From Yersinia kristensenii (lineage in GTDB: Bacteria > Pseudomonadota > Gammaproteobacteria > Enterobacterales > Enterobacteriaceae): a stretch of DNA of 64,000 nt. This document shows, in pieces, positions 26,652 to 36,475 of this stretch (positions are counted from its first letter, which is position 1; the number at the start of each line of letters is the position of its first letter). The position numbers and the translations under genes were made by a program. The notes under the pieces are model-generated. The model searched no databases. It was not told the DNA's origin and saw nothing but the letters and a program-made list of their open reading frames with translations. The stretch is taken from positions 1,302,001 to 1,366,000 of the forward strand of contig NZ_UHIY01000001.1 of the NCBI RefSeq assembly GCF_900460525.1, read 5' to 3'.

Positions 26652-28955
26652 TTAATCTCTCTCATCAGGTGATAACCGGCGGCGGCTAATCAGACGGAGC
26701 AAGCGCCAGGCCATCATTGCGGCGATAATGACCACCAACACGGCGACACCGGCCAGCACCACCGGATGGGTTGATAAGGTATGCCAGATGCGCTCCCACC
26801 ATGGTAAATGGCCGACATCATAGGTCTCGCCTACCCGCAGGCTATTGACGCCCGACTCACGGATAACCGCCACCGAGCCAAACACCGCCTCGCGTTTGCC
26901 ACTGTCGAGCAAAGCATTATTCAGCAAGTTATAGCCCCGCGGGCTGTCCGCCAATAACGCCACAATACTCCGCTGCGGGAAGTGAGGTGACTGCACACCG
27001 ATAATCGCCGACATAGCCCTTTCTGAGCTGATTGTCGCTTTACTATCCGCCACTCGGTCTGAAGCCGGTGCCATCATGCCGGGCAAACCGGTTTGGCGAT
27101 TTGGCATTTTTACCCAACTTTGGGTTTGATCCACCAGCAGGTTAATCTTGCGGTCATCACGGAGTTCTGGCGGGATCGGGCCGATAATCAGTACATCGGC
27201 ATCTTGATCTTTCGCCTGTGACCAATCGTCAGTGATGTTGATACCCACCGCCGGGTAACCGACTTGCGCCCCGATGTTCCCCACCGTATTCAACAGCGTC
27301 GTCAGCTGTGACGGCGCAGGTTTTGGCGGCACCAAGACCAAGGTTTCGGAGAGATCCGCCATACGGCTGAAAGGGAAGCCAGCATTGGCAAACGCCCGCA
27401 AATCCGGCATTTCCATAAAGTGGCGGTAACCGGAGAAGTCGATGGTGGAGTTACCGTCAATCACCGCGTGATTCGGGGCGGTTGAGTAGGTTTCACAGCG
27501 CCCCTCCGCACCACTCGCCAACAAGGTGCTGTAATCAAAATCAAAGCGTAATTGGTTAGTCGCCCCCAGTCTCAAGGCCGGAATGGTCAACTGCTTGGCT
27601 GAATCTTGCAGACCTTGCAGTAAGGGCAGGCGCAGGATTTTACTGTCTTCCGGCATATTCGGCGACAGCGGGTAGTCCTGCACAAATTGATTATTCAGAC
27701 TGATACTTAAGCGAGAACCATCCATTAGGCGCGTTGAGGTGTAGCGGTATTTCAAGCGCATATCAATGCCCGCACTGCGGATCAGGAATAAATCCGGCGG
27801 TAGGTTCAGTGATAAGGAAATCGGCGGCGGCAACAAACCGGTGGTTTGCAACTGATCCGGATATTGCTGTAATTCAGCAAAGGTCATTGGCCGGTCAGTA
27901 CGCACCCAGTTTGGCGCATCATAGGGCTGTCTTGGTGCCAGTTGCTCGACATTATCCACCGTCACATTCTGACCACGGAACAGAATATTACCTTGCGCAA
28001 TCCCCTTCGCCGCCATGATCAGATCATTGTCGTCGCGCCCCAAAATCAGCAATAACTTCACATACGGATTATCCGGATGGCTAATGATTTCCACCGTCGG
28101 TGCTTTGACCGGCGGGTAATCTTTCAGGAAATCAGGGCGTTGGGTGTTTGTCGCAAACACCACCGCATGTTGAGTGGGCAGTTGATTATATAAAACCGGG
28201 AAACTCTGCCCACGCCATTGCGCTTTGTCACCAAACCAGGATGCCAGAATAGAGGCCGCACGCTGTTGGGCCACATCAGGCACCGCAGCAAACACCACCG
28301 GCAAAGTAAGCGGGCGGTTATCCCGCGCATCAAAGAAAGGCTCAGGGAAATGGGATAAATCATTTTTGACTGACAATGATTGATAGCGCAAATCCAACGA
28401 GCTGGATTTACTGATATCCAGCCACAGCGTATTGCTGGCTGGGTTCTCACAAATATTCTGATAATGACCGATAAACACTAGCCGCAAGCGGTTAAAATCA
28501 CTGATATAAAGCGGGTCAATCGGCAACTGGATCTTCGTGGGTTTACCCAATTGATCCTTGGTGATCGCCGTGACGCCCATCAGTTCGTCATTCAGGAAGA
28601 TTTTGACCTGCGACTCCACCGGGATCAGTGACGGCGACGGCGTAAATTCGAGATTTAACATGGCATGAGTGACCACTTCATCACTGCGCACGCCAAATTC
28701 AATCACCCCTTCCGGATTGGTACCACGCAAGGCGAATGCCCCCGGTGGTGGAGCAATTTTTGCAAAGGTGTAACTCACATCGCGAACCGGTACATTAGGC
28801 TGTACCGCCGGTGCAGCAGGGGCTAGCGCCACGGTTGCTTCAGCGGCAGGTGTCGAGGCCGCCGATTGAGTCGCCGGAACGGCCAGTGTTTCAGCATGGG
28901 TAAATGGTGTTAAACCCAAAGCCAGTACGGTAAACCAGGTTATTTTTCTCGTCAT
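26652..28955 (-). CDS. bcsB: Cellulose synthase regulatory/periplasmic subunit BcsB
   Basis: BcsB is the periplasmic partner of BcsA. It guides the glucan and contributes a C-terminal membrane helix to the synthase. The 767-residue protein has a signal peptide (about 1-24, ending THA) and an Ala/Pro-rich linker. Two carbohydrate-binding/flavodoxin-like modules follow, then the C-terminal helix VVLAGVAVLVVIIAAMMAW and basic RLLRLISRRR. The open frame continues upstream into bcsA, but ATG 28953-28955 gives MTRKITWFTVLALG, 10 bp after the bcsA stop. An adjacent cysteine pair as in E. coli (QNICENP, EGRCETYS) is visible. Confidence 0.95.
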   Translation of the reverse strand: MTRKITWFTVLALGLTPFTHAETLAVPATQSAASTPAAEATVALAPAAPAVQPNVPVRDVSYTFAKIAPPPGAFALRGTNPEGVIEFGVRSDEVVTHAMLNLEFTPSPSLIPVESQVKIFLNDELMGVTAITKDQLGKPTKIQLPIDPLYISDFNRLRLVFIGHYQNICENPASNTLWLDISKSSSLDLRYQSLSVKNDLSHFPEPFFDARDNRPLTLPVVFAAVPDVAQQRAASILASWFGDKAQWRGQSFPVLYNQLPTQHAVVFATNTQRPDFLKDYPPVKAPTVEIISHPDNPYVKLLLILGRDDNDLIMAAKGIAQGNILFRGQNVTVDNVEQLAPRQPYDAPNWVRTDRPMTFAELQQYPDQLQTTGLLPPPISLSLNLPPDLFLIRSAGIDMRLKYRYTSTRLMDGSRLSISLNNQFVQDYPLSPNMPEDSKILRLPLLQGLQDSAKQLTIPALRLGATNQLRFDFDYSTLLASGAEGRCETYSTAPNHAVIDGNSTIDFSGYRHFMEMPDLRAFANAGFPFSRMADLSETLVLVPPKPAPSQLTTLLNTVGNIGAQVGYPAVGINITDDWSQAKDQDADVLIIGPIPPELRDDRKINLLVDQTQSWVKMPNRQTGLPGMMAPASDRVADSKATISSERAMSAIIGVQSPHFPQRSIVALLADSPRGYNLLNNALLDSGKREAVFGSVAVIRESGVNSLRVGETYDVGHLPWWERIWHTLSTHPVVLAGVAVLVVIIAAMMAWRLLRLISRRRLSPDERD

Positions 28956-28965
28956 TATATCATCA

Positions 28966-31593
28966 TCAATGTTGAGCCATTGTCTGGCCCTGGCTACTCG
29001 GAGCCTGATTTTTATCCACGCCATGGGGTACAAATGATGCAACCCAAGCAATCAGGGAGGTAAATCCTATCAATACATTTCGAATCACCGGCGGTGCATA
29101 GCTGGCCATCCGAACATAGCCTCTAAAGCCCAGCGCCAAGACATCGCGTAGGCTTTCAATCGGTTTATCTTCTGGGAAGCTATCCTGCCACAGTGCCCAT
29201 GTGTCAGCGCGAGCAAAGGTACACTGTATAAAATCAATATGTTGGGCTACAGTCAGCTGATGCATCCGCATACCGACTTTGGTGCCAAACGCGCGGGTGA
29301 CTTCACACGGGAAGGTATATTCCTGTGCGCCGCGTTTAAGCAGCAAATGCACGGCTTCGCCATCTTTCAGTAACCCGGCTTCGCGCATCTCAATCCCCAC
29401 CCCACCATCGGAATAGTCGCGCAGAGTACAGGAGAATAAGTGACCATCAGCCCGCGCTACCCCAGCGGGCATCGCAATTTCGACCCGGTGGGATTGGCGC
29501 ACTTGTTTGGCTTCAACCGCCACCGCCACCGCCCCGCCTAAAATTGTCATATTATAAATGACCCACACCAAGCTAATGACCACGGTCATGATTTCAGTGG
29601 CCGGGCCATAGCCCAAGCGCCACAAGCCCGCAATCAACCCCGCCAAATTGAGCAGAACCAGCGCCATATAAGGGCGGGTAATCACCCAGTCCACATGTTG
29701 CTCTTCAACCAAACCGCCTTTTGCCGTGACATTAAATGTCCCTTTGTGAGGATTGAGCAGCGCCACCGTGGTCGGGCGGGCAATATACCAGGCCAGCACG
29801 GTTTCATAGATTTCACTCCAGAATGAGTGGCGATATTTACCCTGTAGGCGGGAGTTGGTCAGACTGGCGTGAATCATATGCGGCAGTACATACAGTGCGA
29901 TGGCCAGTGCTGGCGCGAAAATGATATAAGCATGTAGCAGCAGGAATGCCAGCGGGGCAGTCAGGAAGATCAACCGCGGAATGCCCGATAAGAAATGCAA
30001 CATGGCGTTGGCATAACATAGGCGCTGGACAAATTTCAGCCCTTTCCCCATCAGCGGGTTATCCAACCGGAAGATTTGCACCATACCCCGCGCCCAACGG
30101 ATACGCTGCCCAATATGGGCAGACAAACTTTCTGTTGCCAATCCGGCCGCTTGTGGAATGCGGATATAAGCGGAGGTATAACCTTTGCGGTGCAGACGCA
30201 ATGAGGTGTGGGCATCTTCAGTGACGGTTTCCACCGCAATCCCACCGACCTCATCTAACGCGCTGCGACGCAAAACGGCGCAGGAGCCACAGAAGAAAGT
30301 CGCATCCCACATATCATTACCGTCTTGAACCAGGCCATAGAATAAGGTGCCTTCATTCGGTGTTTGACGAAAACGCCCCAGATTTCGCTCGAAGGGGTCG
30401 GGAGAGAAAAAGTGATGCGGCGTTTGAATCATGCCGAGCTTTTTATCTTTAAAGAACCAGCCGACGGTCAATTGCAGGAAAGAGCGGGTCGGCACATGGT
30501 CGCAGTCAAAGATAGCGACAAACTCACCAGTGGCCTGCTTCAGCGCATTATTGATATTACCGGCTTTGGCATGTTCATGAGTGGGGCGGGCAATATAATG
30601 CACCCCGACTTCGGCGGCAAACTCGCGAAAAGCGGGCCGGTTACCATCATCCAGAATGTAGATGTTGATTTTGTCTTTCGGCCAATCAATACCCAACGCC
30701 GCATAAATGGTCGGTTTGACCACACCGAGATCTTCATTATAAGTCGGCACCATCAAATCAATGGTTGGCCAGCTATTGATATCTTCCGGCATGGGTACCG
30801 GTTGGCGGTTTAGCGGCCAAATAGTCTGGAAATAGCCCAACACCAACACCACCCAAGCATAGGTTTCGGCTAACAGTAATAATAAGCCACACACCAGGCT
30901 CACCGGGTCATCCCAGTTAAGTGTTTCAGTATAACGCCACCACAGATAGCGGCAGGAAACCGTTAACGACAGCACAATCAGCATCAGGGTAGGTAAGCGC
31001 CCCGGTACCCGCCGCACCACCATGGCAATAGCCCACAATAATAATACAAACACGAATTGCGCCATCATGCCGAAAGGTTGTGAGATACACAGTAGCGCCA
31101 AGATACTGGTAAAAATACCCAGAATAATAAACAAGATACGGCGAGCACGCCTTGAAAGCTGACTTAATCGGCTGGCGACTGATTTCTCTATTCGCTGGAG
31201 TTCAACACGTTGTGGAACATTCCCCAGCCAACTGATATATCCTTGTTTTTTCTCTTTTACCCACTTCTTACCGACCGCCGCTGGCTGCCGTTGTTTATCA
31301 TGATCTGATTGTGGGCGAATTAATAACAGCCATAGCCCTTGCAGCAAATAGCGCAAACCATCCCCCAAGCGCGGACGATTGGGGGAAATCTGCGGGAACC
31401 AGTAAGTCCGGTGCTGTATGACATACTGCCAGCTTGGGGACTCCAGGCGCAGGAATATCCAGCACAGTGGCAGCGCCATCGTGGTGAGAACCGCCGTGAG
31501 CACCGTGCAGCCTTGCTGCATATAAAGATGATAGCGCCGCCGCATCGCCTGATAAATCGGTGTCTGAAATAACATCCGTATCAGGCGATTCAT
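28966..31593 (-). CDS. bcsA: Cellulose synthase catalytic subunit BcsA
   Basis: BcsA polymerises UDP-glucose into beta-1,4-glucan at the inner membrane and is switched on by c-di-GMP. The 875-residue protein has several N-terminal membrane helices and a GT2 domain with all catalytic elements. These are Asp315/Asp316 in DDGNRP, D363-C-D365 in FDCDH, Asp460 in TEDAH and Q496-R-I-R-W500. More membrane helices follow, then a PilZ domain with RQSHR (699-703) and DYSDGG for c-di-GMP. The start ATG overlaps the bcsQ stop (ATGA). It is complete and looks functional. Confidence 0.97.
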   Translation of the reverse strand: MNRLIRMLFQTPIYQAMRRRYHLYMQQGCTVLTAVLTTMALPLCWIFLRLESPSWQYVIQHRTYWFPQISPNRPRLGDGLRYLLQGLWLLLIRPQSDHDKQRQPAAVGKKWVKEKKQGYISWLGNVPQRVELQRIEKSVASRLSQLSRRARRILFIILGIFTSILALLCISQPFGMMAQFVFVLLLWAIAMVVRRVPGRLPTLMLIVLSLTVSCRYLWWRYTETLNWDDPVSLVCGLLLLLAETYAWVVLVLGYFQTIWPLNRQPVPMPEDINSWPTIDLMVPTYNEDLGVVKPTIYAALGIDWPKDKINIYILDDGNRPAFREFAAEVGVHYIARPTHEHAKAGNINNALKQATGEFVAIFDCDHVPTRSFLQLTVGWFFKDKKLGMIQTPHHFFSPDPFERNLGRFRQTPNEGTLFYGLVQDGNDMWDATFFCGSCAVLRRSALDEVGGIAVETVTEDAHTSLRLHRKGYTSAYIRIPQAAGLATESLSAHIGQRIRWARGMVQIFRLDNPLMGKGLKFVQRLCYANAMLHFLSGIPRLIFLTAPLAFLLLHAYIIFAPALAIALYVLPHMIHASLTNSRLQGKYRHSFWSEIYETVLAWYIARPTTVALLNPHKGTFNVTAKGGLVEEQHVDWVITRPYMALVLLNLAGLIAGLWRLGYGPATEIMTVVISLVWVIYNMTILGGAVAVAVEAKQVRQSHRVEIAMPAGVARADGHLFSCTLRDYSDGGVGIEMREAGLLKDGEAVHLLLKRGAQEYTFPCEVTRAFGTKVGMRMHQLTVAQHIDFIQCTFARADTWALWQDSFPEDKPIESLRDVLALGFRGYVRMASYAPPVIRNVLIGFTSLIAWVASFVPHGVDKNQAPSSQGQTMAQH

Positions 31594-32327
31594 AGGCTAC
31601 TTTCCGTCACATTAATCAAGCACCAATTCGCCAATGTCATCACCTCTTCCGCTGCCAGACTTTGCGCGCTGTACTCGCCCAATGGCTGCTTGGCCGCCAA
31701 TGCTTCGGCCAATGCTTCATCGCGGTGAATAAAGGTCGGTAATAAGCTATCCAGACTTTGCAGCCAGAGCTGATGCAAATCTTGTTGTAAGCGGCTACTG
31801 GCAGCAAACTGATTCAGCAAAAAATGACAGCCAGCCGGTAAATTTTGCTGATGCAGGCGAATATGGCAACTGGCATCCGCATGAATCAGAATCAGGGTTT
31901 GATCCGCCAACGCCAATGCCTGACGGGTGAATACACTGTCGCCAACGGGGATATCCAGTAAAATCCAACGATAAGCTGCGCGGTCTTGCAATGTGGACAG
32001 ATTCTCCTGCCACTGACGCGGATTTTGCTGCAAAAATGTGCTGAGTTGCTCATTTTCAGCTTGAGTTAATTGGCCAAATGGCACGAAATCCAGCTTCTCG
32101 TTGTAGCGCATGGCCCCTTGCTGCCAGCCTTCACCATCAATTTCAGCTTTAGCCCAACCACGGGATTGCTCAAAACTCATATTGAAATGCAATCGCAGTA
32201 AGTTATCCGGTGAAAAATCAATCACCAACACCGATTCATCCAATTGCTGTAACGCCCATGCCAGAGCCGCAGTGACCGAGGTGGTACCAACGCCCCCCCT
32301 TACGCCTTGTAACGCCAATACCGGCAT
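31590..32327 (-). CDS. bcsQ: Cellulose biosynthesis protein BcsQ (ParA/MinD-like)
   Basis: BcsQ is a SIMIBI-class ATPase-like protein needed for assembly or polar placement of the type II cellulose machine. The 245-residue protein starts with the deviant Walker A VRGGVGTTS (9-17), as in E. coli BcsQ, and contains VIDFSPDNLLRLHFN and WILLDIPVGDS. It is intact; E. coli K-12 carries a stop codon in this gene. It follows bcsR by 3 bp and overlaps bcsA by 4 bp, so the four genes are tightly coupled. Confidence 0.94.
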   Translation of the reverse strand: MPVLALQGVRGGVGTTSVTAALAWALQQLDESVLVIDFSPDNLLRLHFNMSFEQSRGWAKAEIDGEGWQQGAMRYNEKLDFVPFGQLTQAENEQLSTFLQQNPRQWQENLSTLQDRAAYRWILLDIPVGDSVFTRQALALADQTLILIHADASCHIRLHQQNLPAGCHFLLNQFAASSRLQQDLHQLWLQSLDSLLPTFIHRDEALAEALAAKQPLGEYSAQSLAAEEVMTLANWCLINVTESSL

Positions 32328-32330
32328 AAA

Positions 32331-32522
32331 CTATTCGCTCCCTGTGGATTGCGCCAATTCTTCCAATAATGGCCAACGAGCCATCATTTGAATTAATCGT
32401 TCCTGACGGACAATATCGATATAACTTAACCTGGGTAACGAGAAAGCCTGACTTAATGCGAGCAGGTCATCTTGAGCTTCAAGTGAAGTTTTTTCATGAA
32501 ATCGATTTATTATAGTCTTCAT
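32331..32522 (-). CDS. bcsR: Cellulose biosynthesis protein BcsR
   Basis: The 63-residue protein is similar to E. coli BcsR (YhjR). The conserved part is DDLLALSQAFSLPRLSYIDI followed by a basic, helical end. In E. coli BcsR forms a complex with BcsQ and helps BcsE engage the synthase. It is the first gene of the leftward bcs operon, with its promoter in the spacer shared with bcsE. Confidence 0.92.
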   Translation of the reverse strand: MKTIINRFHEKTSLEAQDDLLALSQAFSLPRLSYIDIVRQERLIQMMARWPLLEELAQSTGSE

Positions 32523-32553
32523 TTATCCGCCTTGAGAAAATAGACTATGTTGA

Positions 32554-32584
32554 TTAAGTATAACAATGCTATTTTTATACTTAA
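32554..32584. promoter_or_regulatory. Symmetric inverted repeat in the bcsR/bcsE divergent promoter region
   Basis: TTAAGTATA (32554-32562) and TATACTTAA (32576-32584) are perfect 9-bp arms 13 bp apart. Each arm contains TATACT, a good -10 hexamer, in opposite orientation, with ATTAAG as a possible -35 about 17 bp away in each case. It could be an operator or a pair of overlapping promoters facing across the same DNA. Confidence 0.45.
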
Positions 32585-32717
32585 TTTGATAAGAAGAATC
32601 TTAGATTAATATTAAGGCAAGGACATTGGTTAATACTTATCGCAATGTTACAATTGTTTTTTGACTTTATCCAGTTATTGGCCCAATAGCACTTTAACGA
32701 AAGCAGATAATGAATCT

Positions 32718-34280
32718 ATGTCACGATCTTTCTCATTAGGTGTTCGCGAAATCTGGGATGAATTAGCCGTAATGCAGGCTCCCGGATTCTATTGGATCAA
32801 TATTGAACGTCAAATAGATGCTAACTTATTCTGCCAGCAACTTATTCGTAACCAACCCGAAGATACCCGGGCTGCATTGATTTTTTCAGGACAAAAACCT
32901 GAAAACCTCCTGACCAATATCGGCCATTCTGGCCCCAAGAAATTGCCGCTATTTACATTACCTGCTCAAAAAAATGCCTTAAAATTTTTAACCCATGACT
33001 TAATGCGTTCATTGCGCCCACAACAGCGGCTTTTCATTCTGTTTGCTCCCGCTAGCCTGTGGCAAACCTTTACCAGTGAAGAGATGCAGCAGTGGCTACA
33101 GCAGATTCAGCAATGGCTGGAAGCCCAGAACTGCACATTATTGGTGATTTGTCATAGCTCCGGCATTAATAAAGTTAAAAATCAGTTAGTCAGTCAGCAC
33201 CGTTATTTACAAGGCCTGGCTAATCTGCAATGGCAGCAGGATAATGCACAATATATGGTTGCCTGGTGGAGTACAGCAAAAGGGGTGACCGCCAATCAAT
33301 TAGTGTTGCTCGAAGCCGATGAACAAGGCTGGAGTATGGCGGATGAAGTCCAGCAAGCCCTGCCCCAATCACGCAATGATGAGCATCTGTATTTAGCACA
33401 AACCCACATTCTGGAAGGCGCTCCACCTCTTTCCACCCACTGGCAATTGCTGGAGTCCAATGCGGCTTTAGCTCAGCGGGCAATGACGGCACATGCCGCA
33501 ACACTGATTTTTGCGCTGAATCAAAGTGAGCAAATTGATGAAATGGCGCATCAAATCCATAATATACGCCGTCAACGCGGTAATAACGTAAAAATCGTGG
33601 TGCGCGAAATGCACGCCAGCCTGCGCTACAGCGACGAGCGTTTGTTACTGGCCTGCGGTGCCAATCTGATCGTCCCACAGGTTGCCCCATTATCGCGATT
33701 TCTGACGATGCTGGAAGGGATTCAAGGGCAGCGCTTCTCGCGCCATGTTCCCGAAGATATCAATGCGTTACTGGAAGCATTGCGCCCACTTCAGCTCAAA
33801 GGCTATTTGCCACCAGCCGAGTTCTGCCACTCTGTTTTGCAGCTGATGAACAACACTTTACTGCCGGAAAATGGTAAAGGTGTATTGGTTGCGCTACGGG
33901 CCGTGCCGGGGTTACAGGCGCGTCAAGCGCTGACACTGTGCCATTTGCGCCGCTATGGCGACGTGGTGACGGTGTCTGATAATCGGGTGATATTGTTCCT
34001 TTCCACTTGCCGAATCAATGACTTAGATACAGCACTCAGTCATATTTTCCGCTTGCCAGTGGCTGAAGCATTCAGTAACCGGCTGGTGTGGTATCAGGAT
34101 CAGGAAATTATTTCGGAGATTAACCGGATGATGAATACTCCCGAGGCATGGCAAACTGCTGGTGATAAAAAGACTTATCAACAAACAGTTGATGTGCCAG
34201 AGCAGGTGGTGAACACCCGGCGCACACCCGTGCCACTGACACTGAACACCGTCAGGAGAACATCCCATGAATCTCAATGA
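32718..34280 (+). CDS. bcsE: Cellulose biosynthesis protein BcsE (GIL domain, c-di-GMP binding)
   Basis: BcsE binds c-di-GMP through its GIL domain, interacts with BcsRQ and BcsF, and supports maximal cellulose synthesis. The 520-residue protein contains VLEGAPPLSTHWQLLESN, RRQRGNNVKIVVREMHASL and LLLACGANLIVPQ in the middle. The c-di-GMP site lies in the GKGVLVALRAVPG region near the C-terminus. The frame is open upstream to a TTG at 32661. ATG 32718 was chosen because MSRSFSLGVREIWDEL corresponds to the E. coli N-terminus, although its ribosome-binding site is poor. It overlaps bcsF by 14 bp. Confidence 0.92.
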   Translation: MSRSFSLGVREIWDELAVMQAPGFYWINIERQIDANLFCQQLIRNQPEDTRAALIFSGQKPENLLTNIGHSGPKKLPLFTLPAQKNALKFLTHDLMRSLRPQQRLFILFAPASLWQTFTSEEMQQWLQQIQQWLEAQNCTLLVICHSSGINKVKNQLVSQHRYLQGLANLQWQQDNAQYMVAWWSTAKGVTANQLVLLEADEQGWSMADEVQQALPQSRNDEHLYLAQTHILEGAPPLSTHWQLLESNAALAQRAMTAHAATLIFALNQSEQIDEMAHQIHNIRRQRGNNVKIVVREMHASLRYSDERLLLACGANLIVPQVAPLSRFLTMLEGIQGQRFSRHVPEDINALLEALRPLQLKGYLPPAEFCHSVLQLMNNTLLPENGKGVLVALRAVPGLQARQALTLCHLRRYGDVVTVSDNRVILFLSTCRINDLDTALSHIFRLPVAEAFSNRLVWYQDQEIISEINRMMNTPEAWQTAGDKKTYQQTVDVPEQVVNTRRTPVPLTLNTVRRTSHESQ

Positions 34281-34461
34281 TATTTGGCAAATTCTATTGC
34301 TGGGCGCGATCATTTTTTTCCCGCTGGGTTATCGGGCTCGCCGCTGGTTTCCGAGATGGTGGGAGAAAAAACAACATTTGTTCTTATCCGCGCGCTATTT
34401 AAAATCAGAAGGAATCTGGTTGCGTGATGGCTCCTCTTCACAGACTAAGAAATCACCATGA
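34267..34461 (+). CDS. bcsF: Cellulose biosynthesis membrane protein BcsF
   Basis: The 64-residue protein has one N-terminal membrane helix (IWQILLLGAIIFFPLGY) and a basic cytosolic tail (RARRWFPRWWEKK). It matches E. coli BcsF (YhjT, 63 residues), which anchors BcsE and assists BcsG. It overlaps bcsE by 14 bp and bcsG by 4 bp (ATGA), so translation is coupled. Confidence 0.93.
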   Translation: MNLNDIWQILLLGAIIFFPLGYRARRWFPRWWEKKQHLFLSARYLKSEGIWLRDGSSSQTKKSP

Positions 34462-36110
34462 ACGCAAAAAATAAACAGCAAGAATCGCAAAGTCCGTGGC
34501 GTTATTGGCGCGGTCTGGGCGCATGGAACATCTATTTCCTGCTCAAGTTTGCCCTGCTATGGTTTGGTTACCTGAACTTCCATCCCTTGCCAAACTTGGT
34601 GTTTCTGGCCTTTCTGCTGTTCCCGATCCCGGCGTACCGCGTCCACCGCTGGCGTCACTGGATAGCTATTCCCATCGGTATTGGTTTGCTCTATCACGAT
34701 ACCTGGCTGCCGGGTATCAATAGCATCATGAGCCAAGGCTCCCAATTGACGGGGTTTAGTCTTAGCTATCTCATTGAATTAACTGGTCGTTTCATTAACT
34801 GGGCCATGATAGGAGCCGCCTTCGTCATTCTGGTGGGTTATCTGTTTATTTCACAATGGATCCGCGTCACTGTTTTTGTCGTCGCAGCCATGATTTGGCT
34901 GAATATCGCCGGTATTGCCGGGCCAGCATTTTCTCTGGCCCCCACAGTGGAGACTGCGGCAGCAACAGCCGCACCAGCCAGCACAGAGCAACCCGTAGCA
35001 GGGGCCAGCACTGTCGAAGCGGGTGGCCCGCCCACCGATGCGAATCTGACCGCCCATTTGAATGCTTTTTATCAGCAAGAAAAAACTCGTCGCACGACAT
35101 TCCCGGCATCACTGCCTGGTGACGCGCAACCATTTGATTTATTAGTGATTAATATCTGTTCATTGTCATGGTCAGACATCGAAGCGATTCAACTGGATAA
35201 GCACCCGCTGTGGAGTAAGTTTGATATTCTGTTCAAAAACTTCAACTCAGCCACCGCCTACAGTGGCCCAGCGTCTATCCGCCTGTTACGCGCTAGTTGC
35301 GGCCAGTCATCACATAAAGACTTGTATCAGCCGCAAGACCAGCAGTGCTATCTATTTGATAACTTAGCCAAACTTGGATTTACTTCCCAGTTGATGATGG
35401 ACCACTCCGGTGTCTTTGGTAATTATCTGCAAAATATCCAAGAAGACGGCAATATGCGCGCGCCAATGATGTCGCAAAAAGGCATTAGTAATCAATTAGC
35501 TTCCTTTGATGGCGAGCCGATTTATAACGATCTGGAACTGCTTAACCGCTGGCTGGAGCAGCAGAAGAGTGGTGGCGATACCCGCAGCGCAACTTTCATG
35601 AATATCATACCCTTACATGATGGCAACCGCTTCGTTGGTACTAACAAAACCGCGGATTATCAGGCGCGCGCCCAAACTCTGTTTGACCAGTTGAATACCT
35701 TCCTTGAAGAGTTGGAAAAGTCAGGTCGGAAAGTCATGGTGGTTGTGGTGCCAGAGCACGGTGCCGCTTTGGTTGGCGATAAAATGCAGATGTCTGGTCT
35801 ACGCGATATCCCAAGCCCCAGCATCACGCATATCCCGGTGGGGATTAAATTGATTGGCATGAAAGCGCCACAACCCGCCAGCCCGGTGATTGTCAGCGCG
35901 CCCAGCAGCTATCTGGCTATTTCTGAATTAGTGTCACGAATGGTTGATGGCAAAGCATTTACCGCACCAAGTGTTGATTGGCAGACATTGACACAAGGTT
36001 TACCGGAAACTGCCGTCATTTCAGAAAATGATAATGCTATTGTGATGCAATATCAGGGCAAACCCTATATTCGGCTCAATGGCGGTGATTGGGTACCTTA
36101 TCCTCAATAA
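34458..36110 (+). CDS. bcsG: Cellulose phosphoethanolamine transferase BcsG
   Basis: BcsG transfers phosphoethanolamine from phosphatidylethanolamine to glucose residues of cellulose in the periplasm. The 550-residue protein has about five N-terminal membrane helices, an Ala-rich linker (near 160-190) and a periplasmic alkaline-phosphatase-fold domain. Residues known in E. coli (Cys243, Ser278, Glu442, His443) are found with a constant offset of 9: Cys234 in NICSLSW, Ser269 in AYSGPAS, and Glu433-His434 in VPEHGAAL. The active site is therefore complete. A strong terminator follows. Confidence 0.95.
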   Translation: MNAKNKQQESQSPWRYWRGLGAWNIYFLLKFALLWFGYLNFHPLPNLVFLAFLLFPIPAYRVHRWRHWIAIPIGIGLLYHDTWLPGINSIMSQGSQLTGFSLSYLIELTGRFINWAMIGAAFVILVGYLFISQWIRVTVFVVAAMIWLNIAGIAGPAFSLAPTVETAAATAAPASTEQPVAGASTVEAGGPPTDANLTAHLNAFYQQEKTRRTTFPASLPGDAQPFDLLVINICSLSWSDIEAIQLDKHPLWSKFDILFKNFNSATAYSGPASIRLLRASCGQSSHKDLYQPQDQQCYLFDNLAKLGFTSQLMMDHSGVFGNYLQNIQEDGNMRAPMMSQKGISNQLASFDGEPIYNDLELLNRWLEQQKSGGDTRSATFMNIIPLHDGNRFVGTNKTADYQARAQTLFDQLNTFLEELEKSGRKVMVVVVPEHGAALVGDKMQMSGLRDIPSPSITHIPVGIKLIGMKAPQPASPVIVSAPSSYLAISELVSRMVDGKAFTAPSVDWQTLTQGLPETAVISENDNAIVMQYQGKPYIRLNGGDWVPYPQ

Positions 36111-36129
36111 TCCAGTTTCACTTCTGAGC

Positions 36130-36160
36130 AAAAAAGAGTGCAGTTAATGCACTCTTTTTT
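36130..36160 (+). terminator. Terminator of bcsEFG
   Basis: AAAAAAGAGTGCA, a GTTAA loop and TGCACTCTTTTTT form a 13-bp perfect stem ending in a T-run, 19 bp after the bcsG stop. Confidence 0.9.
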
Positions 36161-36419
36161 ATTAGTTTCAAATAAACCATATCGACAATATTATTCAGAA
36201 ACGAATAGAGATAATTTTTTTGATAGAATGATTAAAATCATATTTCGTATTCATTGTTAATGATATGTGACCTATTAATTTAATTTTCTCACACTCATTA
36301 TAGCCACCATCTATTACGTTATTTCATTACCATATCATTCACCTGCAAATAATTAACATGTTATTATTTACAGGCTAATTATTTTATTAATTTCCAGCCG
36401 ACCAGATACTGATAATCAA

Positions 36420-36447
36420 TAAAAAACGCCGGATAACCGACGTTTTT
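36420..36447 (-). terminator. Terminator of the dpp operon
   Basis: Read on the minus strand, AAAACGTCGG, TTAT and CCGGCGTTTT form a near-perfect stem followed by further T residues, 28 bp past the dppF stop. Confidence 0.85.
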
Positions 36448-36475
36448 AGTGATGCTATATGACGCTATGCCTGCT

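Larger units (their letters stand above)
36111..36475. other. Intergenic region between the convergent bcsG and dppF genes
   Basis: These 365 bases are AT-rich. They contain the bcsG terminator at the left end and the dppF terminator at the right end. In E. coli this interval holds ldrD and yhjV. Nothing like these is seen here. Confidence 0.5.

Noticed and set aside
33220..33690. 156-codon frame antisense to bcsE
   Set aside because: It is a shadow of bcsE; no start signal and no recognisable motif.
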